64,000 nucleotides of DNA, taken from contig JAKCPI010000810.1 of NCBI GenBank assembly GCA_023213315.1, forward strand, positions 28,205-92,204. The letters are read 5' to 3'. Numbering within the stretch: the first letter of the stretch is position 1; the number at the start of each line of letters is the position of its first letter. Made by a program: the position numbers and the translations under genes. The DNA comes from Euborellia annulipes (lineage: Eukaryota; Arthropoda; Insecta; Dermaptera; Anisolabididae). Below the pieces are notes generated by a model. That model did not search any database and had not been told where the DNA came from. It was given only the letters and a program-made list of their open reading frames with translations. Shown here piece after piece: positions 1 to 11,110 of the stretch.

Positions 1-805
1 GTCATTCAATTGTGTGTTTGGCTTTAATTTAACAAAATGCTTCGCTTCCCCTTGGATCCCCCCTCTTTTAACGTAAGCCAAACAAGGGCTTCTCTCTCTT
101 TCCTTCTCATTTCATTTTAATTGACAACACACACACACTTGGATATTTATGTACGTAAACGACAGAATGAACAAATTTCATCCAACTTTAATATAAAAAG
201 ATGATCTATTGATGAAAAAAAGAGTAATTGAAGAAGAAATTATTTCAATTTAATTTGAAAAGAGCTTTTCCTAAGAATAAAATAATGATCTTCTGTCAAG
301 TACTATATTATCTGAATTTTTATTTTATTATTAAAAGCCTTGTTATTAGCATGCCAATTTAAAGTATTATATTTTTTTAATAAAGAGATGCTTTGAAAAT
401 GGAAACTCACGTTTGTTAAACTTTAGAAATTATAGGAGACTCAACGAACAGAGGGATAATTACAAACTTAGAGCATAAAATACGAAAAATGAATTATTTA
501 TTTTGTTATTATTAGAGAGCGGAAAAAAAGACTTTTGACTTTTGTCAATTTTGAGACTTTTCCAGATTTTCTTAGAAATCTTCGCTGATCTTACAAAAAG
601 AAACGTTTTTTTTTTTGAGATTTTCAAAAACGACTTTTGTGAATTTTTTGTCTCTCAGAGACTATTTTCAATGATGAAGGAAGAGAGGATGTCAGCCAAA
701 AAAAGGAGCCTCTATCGAATAAAAATCTCCAATCAGAAAACGTTTCGGTTTAATTAGATAAAATCATCATCAGTTCTTTAGAGATTGTTGGCAATCTCAA
801 GATGC
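1..805. other. AT-rich sequence, no gene seen
   Basis: AT-rich with short pyrimidine and CA runs (CA repeat near 128-140). Small open frames lack coding character. No recognisable repeat boundary. Confidence 0.5.
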
Positions 806-1642
806 ACACCATTTTATATTTAAGTTAGGCACCCTCCTGAGACTTGGCACGAAGCTTTTTTGAACAAAATTAGCCAAAGAGTACTAGTACTTTATTGATG
901 TAATTTTGCAGTTTTTTTTTTTTATTTTCCACAAAATTTGTTTCAACGATTTTTTTTTTCAAATTCATAAATCAACTATTTGTTAGATGCTCTTTAAAAT
1001 GTATATTCTCATTTTGTCATTGAAATCTTCTGAAAACCACTTTACTCTTGCACTTTGGGCCCCCGGGATAGGAAAGATAGGAGAAATGGTTGCTATGGTA
1101 ACAAAATATAAATATTTTCCCATACTTTTAAATTTTTTTTGTTCCCCCCCCCCCCCCCCCAAACCGCCCCACAAGTGGGACGCCCCCGAGTTTGGCGTAG
1201 TAGGTAGAGTGCCTACCTCCTATACCAAACGTCGCGGGTTCGGACCCAGGCAGTCCGATGATTTTATTTAAGCCATTTGGATACCAGATGGCTTAAATAA
1301 GAAATGCCTGAACCCCCAATATATATATTACTTCAACGGTTATGGTCTAAAAGTCTTAAATGGCCTCAGTTGCCGAAAAGACTGTGTGAATGTGTGTGTG
1401 AATGGGAAAAAGTGTGAATGTTTAAAAAAAAAAAAGACTATCATTATTGAAATTTATCAACAACTCTAGCATCTCGGACCACAGGGGAGGATGTTTTACA
1501 TCTTGAATTATAATATATCGAAGGAAACTACATATATGTCAACCCAACACAAAAAATCTGGTGGGACAAGCACAGAACACTTTCAATAACCGAAGGTAAG
1601 GGAAAGTTGTGCCCTGTGCGACCAGTCACACCAGATTTTTTT
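806..1642 (-). mobile_element. Hairpin-ended repeat copy H1, truncated, with SINE inside
   Basis: Matches the internal part of the family (TACTAGTACTTTAYTGATG, GGTTGCYATGGTAACAAAAT) and ends in the ~90-nt hairpin (GTCACACCAGA at 1624-1634, paired with TCTGGTGGGAC near 1556). The ACTTTCTC end is missing. A SINE interrupts it. Confidence 0.75.
1182..1435 (+). mobile_element. tRNA-derived SINE, family 1
   Basis: A-box-like TTTGGCGTAGTAGGTAGAGTGC, B-box-like GCGGGTTCGGACC, then a conserved body with CAGTCCGATGATTT, GGATACCAGATGGCTTAAAT, a TGTGTGTGAATG tract and a terminal poly(A). Target duplication not clear. Confidence 0.8.
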
Positions 1643-2283
1643 ACGACGTAATGAAACATATTTTTCGATTTTTAGCAAAACAAATGATAATAGGCTTTAC
1701 GAGTTATTCTAAGTTTATAGACATCCCATCTAGAAGAGCGCCTAGGGATAGGCAACCAAAAATACAAACAAAGGTTGAAAAGTGTCTAACTTACAAGGCG
1801 AAATTACATTTATTATTTTCACGGACTGGAAAAAATTTGCAGCAGAGCGGAAGACTTTGGTTCCGCAAAAGGGCAAAATTCTTTACGATTTGGCTCTTAA
1901 AAATTTTCGATTTTTCAATACGGCTCTAAGTATCACCAAGTGTGGCTTTTTTTTGTAATAAATTTATTAAGGAATGTGATTTGATATGTCGTTTTTCAAA
2001 AAAATCATTGTGTGGTTTTATGAAAGCACGATGCAAGTGAAACTTTTTTCGGATCGTAGGCGTTTAATTGAAAATTTTCAGAAAATTATTCAATTAAGAG
2101 TATTAAAATCGCGTTTTTAATCTTAACTTAATAATTGGAATTTGGTCCCTCTGAAAACATAACTGCGACCCTTTAAAGCTGCGCCCCCATTTTGCATATT
2201 TCATTTCTTCATATTGTTCGATGGTTTATAAAACATGTTTCAATATTCGTCATTGTTTTTGTTAAATTGTTGTATATATTTAC
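1643..2283. other. Non-genic stretch with degraded repeat sequence
   Basis: Contains a fragment with TTTGGTTCCGCAAAA (about 1856-1871), shared with the G-rich repeats at 3.7 kb and 11.9 kb. No gene seen. Confidence 0.4.
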
Positions 2284-2296
2284 AATAAGAGAAAAG

Positions 2297-2551
2297 GCCC
2301 TCGGGGCTTAGCGTGCTAACCTCGTATACCAAACGTCGCGGGTTCGGACTCCAGGCAGTCCGATGATTTAATTTAAGCCAATTGGATACCAAATGGCTTA
2401 AATAAAAATGCCTGGAGCCCCAATAAATATACATTATATAAATACGAGTATCGTTAAAGTTTGAAATGGCCTGAGTTGCCGAATAGACTGTATGTATGTG
2501 TGTGTGAAGTGTGAATGAGAAAAAAGTGTGAGTGTTTAAAAAAAAAAAATA
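2297..2551 (+). mobile_element. tRNA-derived SINE, family 1, with 13-bp target duplication
   Basis: Same head and body as the other family 1 copies, ending in poly(A). Exact direct repeats AATAAGAGAAAAG lie at 2284-2296 and 2552-2564, showing target-primed insertion. Confidence 0.92.
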
Positions 2552-2628
2552 AATAAGAGAAAAGCTATATTCATTGAAGAAATAATAACGTTGATCAAAA
2601 CTCATAACAAAACTTAATTATTTAATAA

Positions 2629-2760
2629 TAATACCCACATAGCACTGCACCAAAAGCGGACATTAGACGTCGAAGGGACGATGCTGCAACTTTGGGACAT
2701 CGCATAACGTCTCAGCGGCGTCGAAATATTCGATTTTTGGTTGCAGTGTAGTGGGTAATA
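2629..2760. mobile_element. Small MITE with inverted ends
   Basis: Left end TAATACCCACATAGCACTGC and right end (reverse complement TATTACCCACTACACTGC) are inverted repeats. GC-richer core, no coding. Superfamily not determined. Confidence 0.55.
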
Positions 2761-3328
2761 CTCGTATAATTTCATTTATTTTGAATGAATGTTTTTTGAT
2801 ATATTATTTTGACCTAATGTTCTTTATCGTTAAATGAACAAAATAATAGATCTGTATGCCCATAAAAAAAAAAGTTTATTTGCATACAAATGTCATTCGT
2901 AAAAAAAAGACATCAGAAAAATTATTCATGAATCCGTTTAGATTTGTTTTTCTTTTTTTCAAACAAACTTTTTTCTCTTTTCTAACCATATAATTGACAA
3001 GAGGGCGAAAAATTGAATTTAATATATATATGTTTAATTATAACAGGGTGTTTATTAAAAATTTAGTAAAATTCAAGAGGTCATTCACTGGATTATTCTG
3101 CGATAGATTTTTTGGAAACAAAATTTTCGACAATATTAGTCTACTACCAAAAATTTCATGTAAAATCTGGAGGTAATCATTTTCAACGGCTCTTGTAAAT
3201 TAATAAACTTTACATATAATTTTTGGTAATAAAATTTTCGAAAATGATTTTGTTTCCGCCCTGTCTCTGTATCTTCGAAACAAAGCGGGTTTTAAAAAAT
3301 CGTCAAAATATTATTAGAATAGACCAGA
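2761..3328. other. AT-rich sequence, no gene seen
   Basis: Only short AT-rich frames; contains TTTTCGAAAATGATTTTGTT-type sequence without a family I can assign. Confidence 0.4.
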
Positions 3329-3403
3329 CAGGGGCGAACTAAGGCTTAGGCAACCTGCCTAGGGCCCGAAATTTTAGGGGCCTGAAAACAACGACAAAAT
3401 TTC
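3329..3403. mobile_element. GC-rich element end fragment (hAT-like)
   Basis: Begins CAGGGGCGAACTAAGG and contains complementary GCC/GGGC runs, like the CAG-ended MITEs elsewhere in the window. The right part is displaced by a SINE. Confidence 0.4.
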
Positions 3404-3679
3404 TTCTTTCTTTTTAAACTTACACTTTTTTCTCATTCACACTCACATTCACACACACATACACACAGTCTTTTCGGCAACTTAGGCCATTTAAGACTTT
3501 GACGATAACAATTGTATAAATAATTATATTTATTGGGGGTCCAGGCATTCTTTATTTAAGTCATTTGGTGTCCAAATGGCTTAAATAAAATCATCGGACT
3601 GCCTGGGGTCGGGTCCGAACCCGCGACTTTTGGTATACGAGGTTAGCACGCTAACCTTTACGCCAAGCCCCGAGGGCGG
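3404..3679 (-). mobile_element. tRNA-derived SINE, family 1
   Basis: Minus-strand copy with head at the right (A box near 3660, B box GGGTTCGGACC near 3610) and poly(A)/TG tract at the left. Flanks ACAAAATTTC (3394-3403) and CAAAAATTTC (3680-3689) form an imperfect 10-bp duplication. Confidence 0.85.
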
Positions 3680-4110
3680 CAAAAATTTCGTATCCCAAAA
3701 AAAAAAGGTAAAATGATTTTCATGAGAGAGGAAAAAATTTTCCACTTGGCGGAACAATTTTGGTTCCGCAAAAAAAAAAATTCCAAGGGCGAATCCAGAG
3801 GTCTTTCTCAGGAGGGTAATCTGGTGTGACTGGTCGCACAGCACTCTTAATTCTTAATTTCTGTAATTTAAAGGCGCATTTTGTACTTGTTTGCCAGAAT
3901 ATAAATACAAAAAAATTTTTAAGTATTAATTTTTAAAATTTTACATTAAAAATAAATTTTTTTTCGAAAAAAAAGTATTTTTCGAATCTCGGGGGAGTAA
4001 TTACCCCCATAACCCCCCTCTTTCTTATCCGCCCTTGGGTGGAAAAGAGGCCGAAAAAAATTTCGTCCTTGACGAAGCGGAAAAAATTACGTTTTGCTAG
4101 GAAAAAGTAA
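3680..4110. repeat. Fragments of a G-rich interspersed repeat
   Basis: Shares TTTTGGTTCCGCAAAAA, GGGCGAATCCAGAGG, TAATCTGGTGTGACTGG and TTACCCCCATAACCCCC pieces with the repeat at 11789-12397 and with 41716-41780. No gene. Confidence 0.5.
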
Positions 4111-4281
4111 AAAAAAAAAAAGGTAAAATGATATGAATTTTAGCTTTTCTCTTAACTCTATATATATGTTAATATATATAGAGAGAAAGTATTTGATTCA
4201 TGTCAAAAATTCGATGTCGAGATTTTGATGGATCTTCACGTTTTGAGGTCCCCTGAATCCAAAAAAGTGGTTTTCGCGACA

Positions 4282-4352
4282 TGGTCTGTCTGTGTGTCTG
4301 TGTGTCTGTGTGTGTGTCTGTGTGTCTGTGTGTGTGTGTGTGTGTGTGTCTG
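4282..4352. repeat. GT/CT microsatellite
   Basis: Runs of TGTGTGTCTG units inside H2. The same position is a microsatellite in every family member. Confidence 0.9.
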
Positions 4353-4718
4353 TGAACAAAATATCTCAAGAACGAAAAGAGCTAGGAAGTTGAAATTTTA
4401 TATTCAAGTTAGGCACCCCCCATGGGACGTGACACGAAGCTTTTTAACAAAATCGATCAAAGAGTACTAGTACTTTACTGATGCACTTTTCAGTTTTTTT
4501 CGATTTTCTCAAAATTTGCTCCAACGATTTTTTTTTTAAATTCAAAAATCAATTATTTTTAGATTCTCAATAAAATGTATATTCCTCATTTTTGTCATTG
4601 AAATCTTCTGAAGACCACTTTACTCTTGTTCTCCATAGAAAAGATAGGAGAAATGGTTGCCATGGTAACAAAATATAAATATTTTCACATACTTATAAAT
4701 TTTACATCTTGAAAATCG

Positions 4719-4986
4719 CCCTCAGGGCATGGCGTAGAGGTTAGCGTGCTAACCTCATATACCAAACGTCGCGGGTTCCGGACCCCAGGCAGTCCGATGA
4801 TTTATTTAAGCCAATTGGATACCAAATGGCTTAAATAAGAATGCCTGGACCCCTATATGTATATTTATCAATAACGGTTATCGTCTAAAGTCTTAAATGG
4901 CCTGAGTTGCCGAAAAGACTGTGTGAATGTGTGTGTGAGTGTGAGTGTGAATGAGAAAAAAGTGTGAATGTTAAAAAAAAAAAAAA
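4719..4986 (+). mobile_element. tRNA-derived SINE, family 1, with 13-bp target duplication
   Basis: A box GGCGTAGAGGTTAGCGTGC, B box GCGGGTTCCGGACC, poly(A) tail. Exact duplications ATCTTGAAAATCG at 4706-4718 and 4987-4999. Inserted into H2. Confidence 0.93.
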
Positions 4987-5138
4987 ATCTTGAAAATCGA
5001 ATATACCATTACTGTCGGAAACTAAATACATGTCCACACAAAAAATCGGTGAGACGAGCACAGTACACAACGTTCGATTACCGAAGGTAAGAGAAAGTTG
5101 TGTGCTGTGCGCCAGTCACACCAGATTTTTTTTATAGG

Positions 5139-5203
5139 AAATACAATTTTCTGTTTCGGTTACGGTTCGGCTGAAAATCTTGTTTTAGTCGGACCCTATT
5201 ATT
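5139..5203 (-). mobile_element. Fragment of the CCGAAACCG-rich hAT element
   Basis: GGTTACGGTTCGG and TCGGACCCTA match, in reverse, the left end of the complete copy at 8099-8518. Confidence 0.6.
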
Positions 5204-5762
5204 TAGGTTTCTAAAAATAAAAAATCTGGTGTGACTGGCGCACAGCACACAACTTTCTCTTACCCTTCGGTAAGAGAAAGTTGCGCACTATGCTGGTCAC
5301 ACCAGATTTTTTTGTGTCGAGATATATTTAGTTTCCGATAGCACCTTAGTTTCAAACTTGCATTTTAAATGTTGACTGCTTGAAATAAACTATGGTTATT
5401 TTTAAAAATTTTAATCTCATATTTGGACATTTTATACACAATAGAGAATCGTAAATAAATACAAAATTTCATAAGAATTGGAAAAAAAAATTTTAAATGC
5501 CTAAAAAGTTTCAAAGGGGACCCCCTTTTGAATCGAAATTAACATAAAAATCCCTATAGGAAATTAACATTAGGCCTATGAGAGAAGGCGGAGAGGCAGG
5601 CGATAATGTTTGCAAGTGAGAGAGAGAGATATATATGTTTTCTCCTAAGCAATTAAAGACACAAATAAATGGGAATTTAAATAATAATTGATTTTTAATC
5701 TAATAAAAAGAAAAAGATTTAAATTCCGTTACCATGGCAACCATTTCTATCTTTCCTATGAA

Positions 5763-6296
5763 GAACAAGAGTAAAGTGGTCTCCAGAAGATTTCAACGGC
5801 AAAATGAGAATATACATTTTAAAGAGCATCTAAAAAATAATTGATTTTTGAATTTTAAAAAAAATCCTTGGAGGGAATTTTGAGAAAATCGAAAAAAACT
5901 GAAAAAGTACATCAGTAAAGTACTAGTACTTTTGGCCGATTTTGTTCAAAAGCTTATTTTGAGCGTGTGGGAAGGTACCTAAGTTAAATATAAAATTTCA
6001 ATCCGGTAGCTCAATTCCTTCATGCTAAAAGAACAAGAGTAAAGTGGTCTCCAGAAGACTTCAACGGCAAAATGAGAATATACATTTTAAAGAGCATCTA
6101 AAAAATAATTGATTTTTGAATTTTAAAAAAATCCTTGGAGGGAATTTTGAGAAAATCGAAAAAAACTGAAAAAGTACATCAGTAAAGTACTAGTACTTTT
6201 TGGCCGATTTTGTTCAAAAGCTTATTTTGAGCGTGTGGGAAGGTACCTAAGTTAAATATAAAATTTCAATCCGGTAGCTCAATTCCTTCATGCTAA
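5763..6296 (+). repeat. Tandem duplication of ~267 bp inside H3
   Basis: AGAACAAGAGTAAAGTGGTC begins both units (near 5764 and 6031), and both end at TTCCTTCATGCTAAAA. They differ at very few bases, so the duplication is recent. Confidence 0.9.
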
Positions 6297-6313
6297 AAAT
6301 CTGTCCACACATA

Positions 6314-6315
6314 CA

Positions 6316-6353
<38 letters not shown>
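6314..6353. repeat. AC microsatellite
   Basis: About 20 uninterrupted AC units inside H3. Confidence 0.95.
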
Positions 6354-6356
<3 letters not shown>

Positions 6357-6738
6357 CAATTTGCGGGACCCACTTTTTTTTGGACTCAGGGGACCTCAAA
6401 ACATGTATATCCATCAAAAATCTCGACATCGAATTTTTGACATGATCGCAATACTTTCTCTCTCTATATATTTCATATATAGGCTAAGAGAAAGTAAAAA
6501 AAGATGTATTTATTCTAAATAAAATTTAATCCCTCATTTCAATTAATTAAAATTTATTATCTGCTGGGAGAAACCCAAGAAGAAACTTACTTTTAAAAAA
6601 TTAGACAATAACGAGAGGCTCCAGGAGGGGGGGCGGGGGCGAAGAATACCTACATTAACATACAATTTAAATATTTAATAACACAGCAATAAACAAAGTT
6701 ATTTAACTTAGCCTACTTGAAATAAACTTAACTTTTTT

Positions 6739-7786
6739 ACTTTCTCTTAGCCTATATATGAAATATATAGGAGAGAAAGTATTGCGATCATGTCAAAAAT
6801 TCGATGTCGAGATTTTGATGGATATACATGTTTTGAGGTCCCCTGAGTCCAAAAAAGTGGGTCCCGCAAATTGGTCTGTGTGTATGTAGTGTGTGTGTGT
6901 GTGTGTGTGTGCGTGCGTGTGTCTGTATGTGTGGACAGATTTTTAGCATGAAGGAATTGAGCTACCGGATTGAAATTTTATATTTAACTTAGGTACCTTC
7001 CCACACGCTCAAAATAAGCTTTTGAACAAAATCGGCCAAAAAGTACTAGTACTTTACTGATGTACTTTTTCAGTTTTTTTCGATTTTCTCAAAATTCCCT
7101 CCAAGGATTTTTTTTAAAATTCATAAATTAACTATTTTTTAGATGCTCTTTAAAATGTATATTCTCATTTTGCCGTTGAAATCTTCTGAAGACCACTTTA
7201 CTCTTGTTCTTCATAGGAAAGATAGAACTGGTTGCCATGGTAACGGAATTTAAATCTTTTTTCTTTTTATTAGATTAAAAATCAATTATTATTTAAATTC
7301 CCATTTATTTTTTTTATTTCTGTTTTAATTGTTTCAAAGAAAACATATATATATATCTCTCTCACTTGCAAACATTATCGTCTCTCTCTACTCTTTTTAA
7401 ATTCCCTTTCCACCTTATCTTCGCATAGAAACAATGTTAATTTCCTATAGGGATTTGTATGTTAATTTCGATTCAAAAGGGGGGTCCCCTTTGGAACTTT
7501 TTAGGCATTTAAAATTCTTTTTTTCCAATTCTTATGAAATTTTGTATTTATTTACGATTCTATATTGTGTATAAAATGTCCAAATATGAGATTAAAATTT
7601 TGAAAAATAACCATAGTTTATTTCAAGCAGTCAACATTTAAAATGCAAGTTTGAAACTAAGGTGCTATCGGAAACTAAATATATCTCGACACAAAAAATC
7701 TGGTGTGACCAGCACAGTGCGCAACTTTCTCTTACCGAAGGGTAAGAGAAAGTTGTGTGCTGTGCGCCAGTCACACCAGATTTTTT
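6739..7786 (-). mobile_element. Hairpin-ended repeat copy H4 (long subfamily), inverted to H3
   Basis: Starts at the hairpin ACTTTCTCTTAGCC...GGAGAGAAAGT and ends at the ~90-nt hairpin GTCACACCAGATTTTTT. Closely similar to H3 along its length in opposite orientation, with about 240 bp between them. Confidence 0.87.
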
Positions 7787-8098
7787 AGATAATAATCAAA
7801 TTTAATGTAAGAGCTAAGAAACATAGCTTTTTCTTTAAAATATTATAATTTTTATTGATTCTTCTTACACAAAACATGAAATCATTCATCTTAATTTTGC
7901 ACGCAATTTTCTTTTTATAAATGATCGAAAATCAGACGAAATAATTATCCAAAAAATAGAAAAAAAAAAATCAGATATGGCCATAAGGTGGTCTATCGGG
8001 CTAAAAAAAGTCATTTTCGTTTAGAAGTCGCTCTAATTGGCTATGTATACAACTTGAATGTTTTATTTATATAGGAAGTGGGACGGGCTAATCATAAG

Positions 8099-8226
8099 TA
8101 GGGTCCGACCGAAACAAGATTTTCAGCCGAAACCGAAACCGAATATTCGGCCTCAACCTTAGTTTCGGCCGAAACCGTAACCGAAACCGAAACTTGTATT
8201 TCCTATAAAAATTTTTTTTCATTTTA

Positions 8227-8266
<40 letters not shown>

Positions 8267-8518
8267 AATTTTTTTCTCTCCCGTGAAAATCATTTTACCC
8301 TTTTTTTAGGGAGACTAAATTTTTTTCTCCCTCAAGTGCAAATTATTTGACCTTTTTTTTTTTGCATGCGAGTCTCATCCCATTTTTTCAGACTCTGGTT
8401 TCGGCCGGCCGAAAGGTTCGGCCACTTTTGGCCGAAACCGAAACTACGGCCGAAACCATGATTTTTGGCCGAAACTGGCCGAAACCGTAACCGAAACCGA
8501 ATATTCGGTCGGTTCCTA
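8099..8518. mobile_element. hAT-type non-autonomous element with 8-bp target duplication
   Basis: Inverted ends TAGGGTCCGACCGAA / TTCGGTCGGTTCCTA, with exact flanking ATCATAAG at 8091-8098 and 8519-8526. Subterminal repeats of CCGAAACCG on both sides, as in hAT elements. Contains a long poly-T at 8228-8265. No transposase. Confidence 0.9.
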
Positions 8519-8811
8519 ATCATAAGCAAGGCGCACTAGGCGCGCGCCTAGGACCCCGTCGATTATGGGGGGCCCCAAAATTGATTATCATATTAATTTT
8601 GATAGCGATATAAAATTTCATTTCATTTTTATTATAAAACATTTATCAATTGACTTAATTATTTTCAATTCGGATAAATCTTTTTTTTCAATCAGAAGAA
8701 ATTACGTATTTTGATTAGCGATGATTTCAGTTTTGTGTACAGATAAAATGTTCATTTTGAAGGGGGGAAGTAGGGAGACTTGACCATAGGAAGACTTGGC
8801 ACGCTAGTAAT

Positions 8812-9037
8812 CAGTGGCGTCATTTCAACCTTTTTTTGGGGGGGCAAATATTTTTTTTCTTAAAATTTACTTACAAATATGTACTCAAATTGAGCCAAAA
8901 GATATTTAATTTAATTAATTGTTTAATTCTCTACAGTTTGCATACTCGTAGATATATTTTGAAAGATTTTGTCTAGAATAATATAAAATTTTATGAAAGT
9001 CAGAGCCCCTGCCCCCCCCCCCCAAATGAAGCCACTG
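8812..9037. mobile_element. hAT-type MITE with 8-bp target duplication
   Basis: Ends CAGTGGCGTCATTT / AAATGAAGCCACTG; exact CTAGTAAT at 8804-8811 and 9038-9045. Same family as 62619-62885. Confidence 0.92.
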
Positions 9038-9045
9038 CTAGTAAT

Positions 9046-10019
9046 TTTTCTATGTAAGGGTAATATTTTAGTGGTGATTGTGGCCTATTTGCCATCTAAC
9101 CTAACAAAAACTCACAGTGAACAGCCATTCTGCTATTCTAGTTACTCGAAAGAAGACGCCACGTTGTTTGTTTTTACTGCTTCTGCGTAAATTCTGAACC
9201 CTTCAGTTTTTTTTTTTTTTAATTAACCAATATAATTATAAGCAAAGAAATCATTTCATATCATCATTCAATTATCCATATTTTAAGCTACAAACTAGTA
9301 TAAAATACATTGTAAATGGTTAATTGATTTTTTTGAAGAAATTACTAAACCCTCAATTAGGGAGACTTGACCCTGCAGTTAAAGCCAGAAATGTTGGTAC
9401 TGTAGCCTATTTAATTCGAACGAGAAGAAAAAACCAAGCAGAAAGAAGACTCCCAGAAGATATTTCAAAAATCCTAACAAGTAAACAGGATGATGCAATT
9501 CGGCTCAAAATGGATGGATCTCTTTCTACGCAGACAAATTAAAGATTGACATAATTTAACAAAAAAAAAAAAATGTAATGATTATATAAAGTAGGTAAAC
9601 AGCTATTAGATGATTGTTTTTTTCTAAATAATGTCTCGACCAATAAAGGTAAGCAATCACCAAATTGGGAATGTCCAAAAATTTGACCTAAATAGAGATT
9701 GCCAGTCATAATTAATTTTAAGTGGGTACTTTAAATTATAATTTAATAAGAGCTCGAAAAGAAAAAAAATAAATAGAAATAGAAATAATGATGAAATCTT
9801 CGCTTAAAAATCTTCAGCCGAGATCCTCAAGGATAGAAATTCATTTTGTTTTTTGTTTTTTCATCAAAAGTCGTGACTTTTGATATTTTCACTTCGGTAT
9901 TGGATTTAAAAGACCACAAACATGGCCCTAGCCAAAGAAGAAAATGCTAAACCAAAATCCCTCCCCACTAAATTTCAAAATAACAACATTAATTAAAAAA
10001 TTTAAAAAAAATTAAAAAT
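9046..10019. other. Non-genic stretch
   Basis: An open frame at 9324-9542 (ending LSTQTN) follows GGGAGACTTGACC, which is also present at 8772-8784, so it is more likely decayed element sequence than an exon. Nothing else recognised. Confidence 0.4.
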
Positions 10020-10704
10020 AAAAATCTGGTGTGACTGGCGCACAGCACACAACTTTCTCTTACCTTCGGTAATCGAAAGTTGTGTACTGTGCTTGTCACA
10101 CCAGATTTTTGTGTCGACATGTATTTAGTTTCCGACAGTAGGGTACAATTGAATTCAAGATGTAAAATTTATAAGTATGGGAAAATATTTATATTTTGAT
10201 ACCATGGCAACCATTTCTCCTATCTTTTCTATGGAGTACAAGAGTAAAGTGGTCTTCAGAAGATTTCAATCACAAAATGAGAATATACATTTTAAAGAGA
10301 ATCTAAAAAATAATTGATTTTTGAATTAAAAAAAAAAATCGTTGGAGCAAATTTTGAGAAAATCGAAAAAAAACTGAAAAAGTGAATCAGTAAAGTGCTA
10401 GTACTTTTTGGTCGATTTTGTTCAAAAGCTTCGTGTCACGTCCCATGGGGGTGCCTAACTTAAATATAAAATTTCAACTTCCTAGCTCTTTTCGTTCTTA
10501 AGATATTTTGTTCACAGACACACACACAGACACACAGACAGACACACACACCCACAGACAGACCATGTCGCGAAAACCACTTTTTTGGATTCAGGGGACC
10601 TCAAAACGTGAAGATCCATCAAAATCTCGACATCGAATTTTTGACATGAATCCAATATTTTCTCTCTATATATATATTACATATATACATAGGTAAGAGA
10701 AAGT
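10020..10704 (+). mobile_element. Hairpin-ended repeat copy H5, complete
   Basis: ~90-nt hairpin at left (10020-10108), CA/GACA microsatellite at 10516-10562, and terminal hairpin ending GGTAAGAGAAAGT. A clean full-length reference copy of ~685 bp. Confidence 0.88.
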
Positions 10705-11024
10705 AAAAACGAATACCTGTTGATATCCACGCTGAAAAAAATTCAGCGAAAAATTGAAAAAATAAAATCCAAAATTTTTGACGGTTTCTGCCACTCCTCC
10801 TCTTCCCCCCTCAAGTTAGCATAGGGACCTCGAGGTCGAAAACTTAGGATAAAATTTCGTTAACTTCGAAATATTTACGCAACAGATGAATAAATTAACT
10901 AGAGATTTACCGGATGGTGACCGGAGAACTTAAATTCACTAGAAAAAATAATTAACCCCACTGTTCCAGGGATGCTAAGAAATTAATAAATTAATTTCAA
11001 AAAAACAAGAAATTTTTCTCACGT

Positions 11025-11110
11025 GTTAGAAGAAATGCATTGAGGTCATCGAGGACCATGGATGGTGTTGGAGAAATGGAAGACGTAATTCTGCAAGTTT
11101 CGCGGGCAAC
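11025..11110 (-). CDS. Possible 5' coding exon of an unknown gene (LD-motif start)
   Basis: On the minus strand, ATG at about 11056 opens MVLDDLNAFLLT and runs into CACGTGAGAAA, a plausible splice donor. The LDDLNAFLL string resembles the first LD motif of paxillin N-termini. Upstream at 11250-11330 (minus strand) the base composition is less AT-rich and contains ATGGCGACATC-type sequence of the kind seen near arthropod transcription starts. No following exon is recognisable to the left within the window, which is all repeats, so the call is weak and could be chance. Confidence 0.2.

Larger units (their letters stand above)
4145..5133 (-). mobile_element. Hairpin-ended repeat copy H2 with SINE inside
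   Basis: Left hairpin TTTTCTCTTAACTC...GAGAGAAAGT (4145-4190), then GTCAAAAATTCGATGTCGAG, a GT/CT microsatellite at 4282-4352, the TACTAGTACTTTACTGATG block, and the ~90-nt right hairpin ending GTCACACCAGATTTTT. A SINE sits at 4719-4986. Confidence 0.85.
5219..6495 (+). mobile_element. Hairpin-ended repeat copy H3 (long subfamily)
   Basis: Begins with the ~90-nt hairpin (AATCTGGTGTGACTGGCG... CTTCGG loop) and ends at the ACTTTCTC/AGAGAAAGT hairpin. Carries extra sequence shared with H4 and a ~267-bp internal tandem duplication at 5763-6296. Confidence 0.85.

Noticed and set aside
4169..4369. His/Thr-repeat frames in microsatellites (also 10508, 12616, 15615, 28159)
   Set aside because: They recur only because the same hairpin-ended repeat recurs; codons come from GT/CT repeats.
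10020..10108. Hairpin end considered as a ribozyme or structured RNA gene
   Set aside because: The same hairpin is found only at the ends of the repeat family, so it is treated as a transposon terminus.
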